This document shows, one piece after another, positions 1 to 5,418 of a stretch of DNA of 7,175 nt (position 1 is the first letter of the stretch; every line of letters begins with the position of its first letter). The stretch is from Caryophanales bacterium UBA4869 (lineage in GTDB: Bacteria > Bacillota_I > Bacilli_A > RFN20 > CAG-288): contig DHDT01000067.1 in assembly GCA_002399505.1 (NCBI GenBank), forward strand, positions 47,766 through 54,940, given 5' to 3'. Below the pieces are notes generated by a model. The model worked only from the letters and a program-made list of their open reading frames with translations, had not been told where the DNA came from and did not search any database. The position numbers and the translations under genes are program-made.

Positions 1-857
1 GGATTGGTAAAGAAGATTTCTCCTGTCTTTCCATCGACGATGTTCAGCATGTTTTTAGTAGAATCAAAGATAGTCTGATAAGCTTTTTCGTTTTCGGAGA
101 CTGTGCTATAGACAGCGTGAATCAAAGGGCGCCCTTTTTCATCAAAGCCGACTCTGGAACCTCTGGTGTTGATCCAGAGCAGGGATTTGTTTTTTGCTGA
201 TTCCAGACGATAGGATATATTGAAGGGAATGCCTTCTTCAGCACATTTTTCAAAGGCGGATTTCATATAATCGACATCAGGTTTGTAGACGTTAATCTTG
301 GAGTTTGAAGAATTGAAAAGCTCAGATTCACCATACTTATTGTTTTTTTTCAGATTAGAGGAAATATCGACGACATGAAAACTTTTGTTTTTTTCGTCGT
401 AATAATAGGTGGCGACACCGCCTCGAATCGAAGAAATGGTGTTTTTCAGAGACTGTTCCTGAATCATCTCCTCGGTGGCATCTCTTAAAAAACAGATGTA
501 GTATTCCAATCCGTTTTCATCTTTGTAAGTATGGAAATTATCGTCGACAAAAATAAACTTTCCGCTTTTGGTCTTGATTCGATATCGGAGATTGAACCAA
601 TCCTGGTATTGCTGCTTGTCAGCCAATTCTCGGTCTATCATCTTCAAGTCATCTTTTTGGATGACATTGTTATATTCATCATCGATGTCTTTTCGGAAAG
701 AACTGACAGAAGAATAACCTAAGAGGTTCAGAAAAGATCGGTTGCAGTAGACGACGTGAAGATTTTTATCCATTCTTGTGGAAACTAAAGCGCCTGGAAT
801 GAGGTCTCCATAGATTTCCAAAAATCGTTCAAGATTGGGTTTCCCATGCTTTTCCAT
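1..857 (-). CDS. Tandem-PAS sensory/signalling protein, N-terminal part (truncated by window edge)
   Basis: The minus frame is open from the ATG at 857 to the window edge: 285 codons with no stop, so the C-terminus is missing. The first PAS-like domain spans about residues 13-130. It has the usual order: a VVYCNRSFLNLLGY-type start near 35-48, a charged helix near 57-80, then a strand block (YRIKTKSGKFIFVDDNF) closing with FLRDATEE at 123-130. A second PAS-like unit runs about 136-253, and a third begins near 259 (FDSTKNMLNIVDGKTGEIFFTN). There is no signal peptide or membrane segment, so it should be cytosolic. Stacked PAS units like this usually precede a GGDEF, EAL or histidine kinase output domain. 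The output lies outside the window, so whether this is c-di-GMP signalling or a kinase cannot be said. It lies 97 bp downstream of the permease gene on the same strand and has its own candidate promoter. The Shine-Dalgarno is weak (AGAGA, about 13 nt before ATG). Confidence 0.88.
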   Translation of the reverse strand, partial: MEKHGKPNLERFLEIYGDLIPGALVSTRMDKNLHVVYCNRSFLNLLGYSSVSSFRKDIDDEYNNVIQKDDLKMIDRELADKQQYQDWFNLRYRIKTKSGKFIFVDDNFHTYKDENGLEYYICFLRDATEEMIQEQSLKNTISSIRGGVATYYYDEKNKSFHVVDISSNLKKNNKYGESELFNSSNSKINVYKPDVDYMKSAFEKCAEEGIPFNISYRLESAKNKSLLWINTRGSRVGFDEKGRPLIHAVYSTVSENEKAYQTIFDSTKNMLNIVDGKTGEIFFTN

Positions 858-874
858 TAAGTAATTTTTATCTC

Positions 875-898
875 TTTATTAATTGTACCATTAATTAA
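875..898. promoter_or_regulatory. Imperfect dyad overlapping the PAS-gene promoter
   Basis: The arms 875-884 and 889-898 flank the self-complementary GTAC at 885-888, and 8 of 10 arm positions pair. It overlaps the -10 box, as an operator would. All arm bases but one are A or T, so chance symmetry is quite possible. No named regulator box is recognised. Confidence 0.25.
882..890 (-). promoter_or_regulatory. Extended -10 promoter for the PAS protein
   Basis: On the minus strand TG-G-TACAAT occupies 890-882, an extended -10 element with 5/6 match to TATAAT. It predicts transcription starting near 875 and a leader of about 18 nt to the ATG at 857. No convincing -35 is present at the right distance, which is tolerable for an extended -10 promoter. 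An imperfect dyad centred on GTAC (885-888) overlaps it. Confidence 0.5.
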
Positions 899-953
899 TA
901 GACAAAAGTATAAATGAAGAAGAAACCGAATTATTAAAAACTAGTCTAGAAGG

Positions 954-2024
954 TTATTCATCACCCTTGGTGATTTCGTTTTCTAAAAGCCGTCCCTCAT
1001 TCTTTCTCTTCTTTTTGCTTTCCTTATGGAAGAGATTGGAATTCATATTGTGGGAAGTAAAGATGATGAAGAGAATTGCCGAAAGAGCAATCCAACATAA
1101 CAAAGCCAAGGCCATCCAGCCGGCTGTCAATTCGATTCCAGTTCCGAAGAAGGAGACGTTGAGTGAGAAATTTTCACCTAAGGCAGTAAGGATGGTATTG
1201 ATTGTATCACTCGATATTCCAGAGCTTAACATGTAATCACTAAGATGGATGAACTGATTCTCCAAGAAGAGATTTCTCAGTATTCCCGCACTATAGGTTC
1301 CCGGGAACAGAGAGCAGAGGATGTCAGAACCTTTAGGAAGCATTTTGACTGGCATATAGGCACCGATGAGGAAACCGATACCGGCACTGATGATTGCCAT
1401 GATGCTGTTGAAGACAGAACCGGCACTGATGAAGGAGGCGATCAGAAGAGTGATCAACGAGGCCGAAAGAATTGAAGCGATCAGGGTTAATAGCACTAAC
1501 AGAACATTAGTGAAAGACAGGTAGAAAGCGGCTACGGCATTTAAATAGACAAGGCAGATGGCCAGAATGACAAAACAGATGATGAAAGTGACGATGATAT
1601 TGAATAAAAGATAACTTAATACGATGGCGTGTTTGGAAATAGGGGAAGCGGCAAAATCACGATTGACACCGGTTTCCCTGTCACTGATAACAATATAGCA
1701 GGTGTTTAGAGAAACGGTTATGCAGGAAACAGCGAGAATGCCTGAGAGCATCCAGCCATCAACTAAGCCATGTGCCTGAGTATAGATATCAGCATATTTT
1801 TCCTGAGCAATACCAAATTCAGCTAATACGGAATCAACTGAACTGAATTCGAGAGAACGAAGGAAAAGTATATAGATTATCAAGGTGATCAGCGGTACGA
1901 GCAAGGAGAAAAAGAAAGTCATCTTGTTCTTGAAGAACACTTCCAAGTGTCTTCCAGTCAGCGCCCAGAGAACTTTGTGCTGTCCGTTAAGGTGTTCTTG
2001 TTTCTTTTTAGGCTTGTTTTTCAT
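954..2024 (-). CDS. ABC-2 type exporter permease subunit
   Basis: Integral membrane half of an ABC exporter, pairing with the ATPase encoded just upstream. Numbered from the upstream ATG at 2030, hydrophobic segments lie at about 37-57, 93-114, 135-163, 172-200, 207-227 and 303-326: six helices, as in ABC2_membrane proteins (DrrB-like). Between helices 2 and 3 the ISDRETGVNRDFAASPIS stretch (115-132) matches the family's conserved E-x-x-x-G...SP region that contacts the ATPase. Both termini are Lys-rich, so probably cytoplasmic. I chose the ATG at 2024 (356 aa, MKNKPKKK) over the one at 2030 (358 aa). The AGAAGG Shine-Dalgarno ends 9 nt before 2024 but only 3 nt before 2030. The gene overlaps the ATPase gene by 17 bp, implying translational coupling and one transcript. 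The substrate cannot be read from sequence. A single permease gene suggests a homodimeric membrane part. Confidence 0.93.
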   Translation of the reverse strand: MKNKPKKKQEHLNGQHKVLWALTGRHLEVFFKNKMTFFFSLLVPLITLIIYILFLRSLEFSSVDSVLAEFGIAQEKYADIYTQAHGLVDGWMLSGILAVSCITVSLNTCYIVISDRETGVNRDFAASPISKHAIVLSYLLFNIIVTFIICFVILAICLVYLNAVAAFYLSFTNVLLVLLTLIASILSASLITLLIASFISAGSVFNSIMAIISAGIGFLIGAYMPVKMLPKGSDILCSLFPGTYSAGILRNLFLENQFIHLSDYMLSSGISSDTINTILTALGENFSLNVSFFGTGIELTAGWMALALLCWIALSAILFIIFTSHNMNSNLFHKESKKKRKNEGRLLENEITKGDE

Positions 2025-3801
2025 TGGCATTGACCTTCTTTGGATTCTGGTGTTCAGTCAGATTGAGGAAAACATCGTCCATGCTTCCCTTCTTTACTTC
2101 AAAATCACCTATCAGACTTCGGTTGTCTTCAATAAGTTTTTTGGCTTCTTCGCTATTTTTTACGATGATGTTATAAGAGGATGAATCTTCGCTATAGCTA
2201 AACTTGAAGCCTTTGAAAGCTTCATCGAAGACAGGATTCTTTTTGGCATAGACAATCACGTAATCGTGGGAATAGAGGTTCTTCAATTCTGTCGGAGTAC
2301 CTTCCGCGATGATATGGCCGTGATCCATGATGACGACATTAGTTGCTCTTTCGGCTTCTTCAAGATAATGAGTAGTCAAGAAAACCGTCATATTGGTTTC
2401 GGTTCTCAGTTTGTCGATCATATGCCAGACATCAAGCCTGGTTTTAGGATCTAAACCGGTAGTAGGTTCATCCAAAATCAGAAGTTTTGGTTTGTGGATC
2501 ATGCTTCTTGCAATATCGACCCTTCTTCTCTGACCGCCGGATAGTTTCTTAACAGGCTGTTTGAGGATAGGAGTGAGATTGAGGAGTAAAGAGAGTTCTT
2601 TGAGTCTTTTTATTCTGTCTTTTCGGCTCAGGCCATAGAATTTGGCTCTGGTGAGTATATTCTCCTCGACTGTCAAAACATCATCGAGGACGGAATTTTG
2701 GAAGACGATTCCGATTTCCTTCTTGATGGCGTTAGTCTCCTCATCGAGATTATGTCCGTCGATAATCACCAGACCCGAGTCTTTTTCGAGAATAGAGGCG
2801 ATGATGTTGATGGTTGTTGATTTTCCGGCGCCGTTTTCGCCTAAGAAGGAGAAAAGCGAGCCTCTCTCGACATCAAAGGAAATATCGTCGACCGCTTTGA
2901 GGGTCTCATAAGATTTTCTCAGATGTCTTATCTGAACGATGTTCTTCTCGTTTCGTTCCTGATGGTTCTTTCTCTTCTGTTCTTCAAAGGCGTTCTTGGC
3001 TTTGAGAAAGATTTCGAAATCTTCATCAAAAGTATGGATTTTCAGCTTTTTGTGGACATCATCTATCTGCCATTGTTTGATGTTGTAGACATGGAAGAAA
3101 GGCTTCCATTTGATGCCTTTGCAGAAATGTTTGATGACAGTGTTTTCGTGGACATCTCTCTGTTCATTGAAACGGAATTCATCAGGAAAGAAGATACGAT
3201 GTTGGACTAATTTGTTCAAGACGGCCTGATCACCGAAATACAGTTTCTTTTCAGTGAGCATCTTCATGCCGTTTTCAAAAAGCTTTGTCTTTCTTATTTC
3301 ATCCATATTGATAAGAAGGACACCGGCATTGAAATAATCAGCCTTGAGCCAAAATTTGCCTAAGTAATCGTGACAGACACCTAATTCCTGTCCGGTCAAA
3401 TCGATATCATATAATTCTTTGATATCCCCGCATACCATAGTGTCGGCATCAAGATAGATGATCTTGCCTTGGAAGATATCAAAATCAGGTATCAGCATTC
3501 TCAATAAAGTATAGGGAGAATAAGAACTGCCTTCGTTTTTGTTTTCACTGAATCTTCGTTTATAGACTTCAGTGCAGTCGAGAATCTCAAACTTGTTGTT
3601 AGGATTGAATTCTCTGACAGTAGCATCGATGATATCAGCCTTCTTCTGACTAAGAGAATAATAATCGGGATTGATATCAGTGAAATCCATAGTCAGCATA
3701 TAAAAATTAAGATCTTCTTTGGTTCTTCTGGCCATAGAAACAGCACTGAGGAATACCCCAGCACCCATCCTATCATTACCGGCATATACTATTTTTATCA
3801 T
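2008..3801 (-). CDS. GT8 glycosyltransferase fused to ABC-2 exporter ATPase
   Basis: Bifunctional 597-residue protein. Residues 1 to about 270 form a complete GT8 domain (GT-A fold, retaining, UDP-sugar dependent). It opens with MIKIVYAGND, has the metal-binding DxD as YLDADT (DAD 118-120), FNAGVLLINMDEIR (157-170), FGDQAVLN (189-196) and a C-terminal H225-x3-G229 metal-ligand region, as in LgtC-like enzymes. After a short charged linker (about 271-286) comes a full ABC ATPase: Walker A GENGAGKST (321-329), Q-loop Q368, signature LSGGQ (420-424), Walker B LLILDEP (440-446), D-loop GLD (449-451), H-loop H478. A DrrA-like DUF4162-type tail ends at DDVFLNLT. No ATG, GTG or TTG lies in frame near the junction, so the ATPase cannot be made separately. 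All catalytic motifs are intact in both halves. The stop overlaps the permease gene, so this is the motor of that exporter. The start is fixed by the GT8 N-terminus; it lacks a Shine-Dalgarno. Donor sugar, acceptor and exported product are unknown. Confidence 0.95.
   Translation of the reverse strand: MIKIVYAGNDRMGAGVFLSAVSMARRTKEDLNFYMLTMDFTDINPDYYSLSQKKADIIDATVREFNPNNKFEILDCTEVYKRRFSENKNEGSSYSPYTLLRMLIPDFDIFQGKIIYLDADTMVCGDIKELYDIDLTGQELGVCHDYLGKFWLKADYFNAGVLLINMDEIRKTKLFENGMKMLTEKKLYFGDQAVLNKLVQHRIFFPDEFRFNEQRDVHENTVIKHFCKGIKWKPFFHVYNIKQWQIDDVHKKLKIHTFDEDFEIFLKAKNAFEEQKRKNHQERNEKNIVQIRHLRKSYETLKAVDDISFDVERGSLFSFLGENGAGKSTTINIIASILEKDSGLVIIDGHNLDEETNAIKKEIGIVFQNSVLDDVLTVEENILTRAKFYGLSRKDRIKRLKELSLLLNLTPILKQPVKKLSGGQRRRVDIARSMIHKPKLLILDEPTTGLDPKTRLDVWHMIDKLRTETNMTVFLTTHYLEEAERATNVVIMDHGHIIAEGTPTELKNLYSHDYVIVYAKKNPVFDEAFKGFKFSYSEDSSSYNIIVKNSEEAKKLIEDNRSLIGDFEVKKGSMDDVFLNLTEHQNPKKVNANEKQA
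2034..2040 (-). promoter_or_regulatory. Shine-Dalgarno site deciding the permease start
   Basis: AAGAAGG at 2040-2034 on the minus strand lies inside the last codons of the ATPase gene. It is 9 nt from the ATG at 2024 and 3 nt from the ATG at 2030, so it favours the shorter product. Confidence 0.7.
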
Positions 3802-3816
3802 TTTACTATATTACTG

Positions 3817-3845
3817 ATTTTAGCTAATTAGCCCCTATCTTTCAA
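3817..3845 (-). promoter_or_regulatory. Promoter of the GT8-ABC/permease operon
   Basis: On the minus strand TTGAAA (3845-3840, 5/6 to TTGACA), a 17-nt spacer and TAAAAT (3822-3817, 5/6 to TATAAT). Transcription should start near 3810, giving a leader of only about 9 nt (TATAGTAAA) with no Shine-Dalgarno before the ATG at 3801. A perfect 10-bp palindrome, GCTAATTAGC (3823-3832), fills the downstream part of the spacer and abuts the -10 box, a position where a repressor would block polymerase. Confidence 0.6.
3823..3832. promoter_or_regulatory. Operator-like palindrome in the GT8-ABC promoter spacer
   Basis: GCTAATTAGC is perfectly self-complementary and lies between the -35 and -10 boxes of the operon promoter. 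The regulator is not identifiable. A 10-bp palindrome can occur by chance, so its position is the main argument. Confidence 0.35.
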
Positions 3846-3861
3846 TGAAAAGAAGAGATAG
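3835..3861. repeat. Small inverted repeat at the -35 region
   Basis: CTATCT (3835-3840) and AGATAG (3856-3861) are 6-bp arms enclosing TTTCAATGAAA, itself a TTTC/GAAA dyad. It covers and extends upstream of the -35 box of the GT8-ABC promoter, so it lies outside the predicted transcript and would act, if at all, as DNA. Confidence 0.25.
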
Positions 3862-3864
3862 TTT

Positions 3865-4069
3865 ATGGAAGGCAGGTTACCAGACTTAGAGAATAATCAA
3901 ATAATTCCTTATATATTGAAAATATACAAGAACAGACGATGATTATTCTAATAAATATGATGTGATTAAGATAGTTGAAATAATTAAAGAAATATTCAGT
4001 TTTCGCTTTTCCTTACCAGGTCTGCAAAAAAAAGAAGAAAAAATAAAAACATTAAGTTCTGTTCTATGA
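3865..4069 (+). pseudogene. Possible remnant of a small gene (two frames, one apparent frameshift)
   Basis: This spacer between two minus-strand genes holds a short plus-strand frame: ATG at 3865, 25 codons, TGA at 3940 (MEGRLPDLENNQ...). It is preceded by a weak Shine-Dalgarno-like AGAAGAG at 3851-3857. In the next frame, 43 codons are open from 3938 to a TGA at 4067 (DDYSNKYDVIKIVEIIKEIF...). Dropping one base near 3937 would join them into a 68-residue product. No family is recognised. The A-rich strand favours Lys/Ile/Glu codons and open frames by chance, so this may be plain spacer DNA. Confidence 0.2.
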
Positions 4070-4082
4070 ATAAGAAAGAAAA

Positions 4083-5111
4083 CTATCTTTCAGACGACAT
4101 ATACTTGTTGGCGATGAAAGCAGAAAGGCGACAGATGCTTTTTCCGAAGAAACCAGGGAAGAAGAGGAAGAACACATATGATCTCTTTGTGATTCCGTTA
4201 TAAATCTTCTTGTTTTGCTTTTTTAAGTTTGCTTTAAAATCTTTGAATCCCTTCTTAGCCTCTTTCGTTGTATTCAAGCGAGTCCAGATAGCAGCATTTG
4301 CAAACATGAAGACCAGGTTATGCTTTAGGACCTTCTTCAGCTTTGGGCTTTTTTCTTCAAAGGAATTATCGGAGGCTAAATCAAAACAATAAGATGCTAC
4401 TTTGAGCAGGTCATTGTATTTTCTCAACATCGTCTTTGTTTCCATACTCTGTCCTTCACGGCCGATGAAATATTGGTAAAGGGAAACAGGAACATAAGAA
4501 ATGGTCTTTGATCTTGAGAGACAGACGAAAACATAGCAGTTATCGTCATAGCTGATATGAGTAGGAATATCAACTTCTTCTTTCTTTAAGATTTCAGTCT
4601 TGACAGTCAAAGCGTGAATAGTGATATTTTCCCCTACTTTGAAGTCAGGAACCTGAGACCAGTCTTTTGACAGGCTCTTTTTGAAAAGCCTTGAAAAGAC
4701 TTCTGTCTTTCCCGTTTCGCCATTATGTCCATGAACATAAGTATAAGGAGAAAGAACGATGTCAGAACCATTGTCTTTGGCATTCCTAATATAATCGAGA
4801 AGGGCCTTAAGGCCTTTGGAATCAAACCAGTCGTCACTGTCCAAAACCTTGAAATAAGAACCAGTGGCTTGAATGATTCCGTTGTTGATTCCTGCTCCAT
4901 GGCCGCCATTTTCCTGGTGGATGGCTTTGACACAGGTGGGGTATTTTGATTGGTATTCGTCCGCGATGATACCAGTGTCATCTTTCGAGCCATCGTCGAT
5001 GATCAATACTTCCACATCATCTTTGAAGGGAAGAAGAGAATCGACTGCATAATGAAGAAAAGGAGCACTGTTGTAACTTGGTATACAGACAGATAATAAT
5101 GTTTTTTTCAT
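4083..5111 (-). CDS. GT2-family glycosyltransferase
   Basis: Inverting GT-A glycosyltransferase of 342 residues, expected to use a nucleotide-diphosphate sugar on the cytoplasmic side of the membrane. Visible motifs are the LSVCIPSYN N-terminus (6-14), VEVLIIDDGSKDDT (33-46, nucleotide-binding Asp), the ENGGHGAGINNG loop (67-78), metal-binding DSDDW (91-95), a SYDDN candidate catalytic-base region (187-191) and the YQYFIGREGQSM segment (212-223) common in polysaccharide-forming GT2 enzymes. The C-terminal part (311-337, SYVFFLFFPGFFGKS...) is hydrophobic and aromatic between Lys/Arg residues, suggesting membrane association without a clear transmembrane helix. The start fits the family and no Shine-Dalgarno precedes it; a promoter lies immediately upstream. 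It lies 281 bp upstream of the GT8-ABC gene on the same strand and may act on the same glycan, though each gene has its own promoter. The sugar and acceptor cannot be predicted. Confidence 0.92.
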   Translation of the reverse strand: MKKTLLSVCIPSYNSAPFLHYAVDSLLPFKDDVEVLIIDDGSKDDTGIIADEYQSKYPTCVKAIHQENGGHGAGINNGIIQATGSYFKVLDSDDWFDSKGLKALLDYIRNAKDNGSDIVLSPYTYVHGHNGETGKTEVFSRLFKKSLSKDWSQVPDFKVGENITIHALTVKTEILKKEEVDIPTHISYDDNCYVFVCLSRSKTISYVPVSLYQYFIGREGQSMETKTMLRKYNDLLKVASYCFDLASDNSFEEKSPKLKKVLKHNLVFMFANAAIWTRLNTTKEAKKGFKDFKANLKKQNKKIYNGITKRSYVFFLFFPGFFGKSICRLSAFIANKYMSSER

Positions 5112-5117
5112 AAGCTG

Positions 5118-5145
5118 ATTTTATCATAGCCATAGATTTTGTGAA
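5118..5145 (-). promoter_or_regulatory. Promoter of the GT2 gene, abutting the start codon
   Basis: On the minus strand TTCACA (5145-5140, 5/6 to TTGACA), a 16-nt spacer ending in an extended TGA, then TAAAAT (5123-5118, 5/6). Only CAGCTT separates the -10 box from the ATG at 5111, so the predicted +1 is the A of the start codon. TAAAATCAG is shared with the GT8-ABC promoter. Confidence 0.6.
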
Positions 5146-5315
5146 ACATAAACATACAAATGCGTGCTAGGTGTTTAAGAAAAGAACATGTTTTATGATT
5201 ACTGGATTACATAAAAGCGGTCATGATCTTAAGTAAACCCATTTATACTCAGATGAAAAATAGAAAAGAAGACATAATTCCCTTGGAACATGTATTCTAA
5301 TATGCCACCAAAGAC

Positions 5316-5368
5316 TTAATTGTTTTTTAGAAAAGAACCGCCTCTTTCTATACTAAAAAAAACTAATT
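5316..5368. promoter_or_regulatory. Imperfect dyad upstream of the lipoprotein promoter
   Basis: The left arm (5316-5330, TTAATTGTTTTTTAG) is nearly complementary to the right arm (5353-5368, CTAAAAAAAACTAATT). Nested inside is TAGAAA...TTTCTA (5328-5350). The right arm reaches the place where a -35 box would lie. It could be a regulator site or simply phased T- and A-tracts; no run of T after a GC stem argues for a terminator. Confidence 0.3.
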
Positions 5369-5383
5369 CAGTATGTTTTATAG

Positions 5384-5392
5384 TGCTATAAT
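5384..5392 (+). promoter_or_regulatory. Extended -10 promoter of the lipoprotein gene
   Basis: TG-C-TATAAT at 5384-5392 is a perfect extended -10. Transcription should start near 5399, about 20 nt before the ATG. No good -35 lies 16-18 nt upstream. The -10 box lies inside a 14-nt dyad, TTATAG-TG-CTATAA (5378-5391). Confidence 0.7.
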
Positions 5393-5405
5393 AACGACGA
5401 TTAAC

Positions 5406-5410
5406 AGGGG
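5406..5410 (+). promoter_or_regulatory. Shine-Dalgarno site of the lipoprotein gene
   Basis: AGGGG ends 8 nt before the ATG at 5419, good spacing, supporting this start. Confidence 0.7.
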
Positions 5411-5418
5411 TTTGAAAA

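Larger units (their letters stand above)
5112..5418. other. Divergent intergenic region between GT2 and lipoprotein genes
   Basis: This 307-bp AT-rich region has no convincing gene; the longest ATG frames I read by eye are about a dozen codons. It contains the minus-strand GT2 promoter at its left end and the plus-strand lipoprotein promoter at its right end. Between them are two copies of GAACATGT (5184-5191 and 5286-5293) and an imperfect A/T-rich dyad at 5316-5368. No terminator, tRNA or riboswitch fold was recognised. Confidence 0.6.

Noticed and set aside
531..722. A 63-codon plus-strand frame
   Set aside because: Antisense to the tandem-PAS gene, which explains this stretch fully.
901..960. 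CTAG-A-CTAG followed by T residues as a terminator after the permease gene
   Set aside because: The arms cannot form a usable hairpin with a one-base loop, and the T run is short.
967..1475. Plus-strand open frames opposite the permease gene (89 and 76 codons)
   Set aside because: Antisense shadows; their composition mirrors the hydrophobic codons of the permease.
2025..2030. Permease start at the upstream ATG (MPMK...)
   Set aside because: The Shine-Dalgarno would be only 3 nt away; the ATG at 2024 has a proper 9-nt spacing.
2266..3210. Several plus-strand open frames of 60-95 codons opposite the GT8-ABC gene
   Set aside because: They are antisense to a gene with intact motifs in both domains, have no family features, and lack ribosome binding sites in sensible places.
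4021..4082. T-rich tract downstream of the GT2 stop as an intrinsic terminator
   Set aside because: On the minus strand there are T runs, but the only stem before them is about 5 bp with a G-T pair, too weak to call a terminator.
4634..4993. A 119-codon minus-strand frame inside the GT2 gene
   Set aside because: It lies out of frame within a gene with clear GT2 motifs and looks like no known protein.
5160..5240. Tiny open frames (12-13 codons) in the divergent region as leader peptides
   Set aside because: No Shine-Dalgarno, no promoter, and no attenuator-like hairpin downstream.
5184..5293. Two copies of GAACATGT about 100 bp apart in the divergent region
   Set aside because: Only 8 bp, unphased with either promoter; expected often enough in AT-rich DNA. 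Kept only as a note in the intergenic entry.
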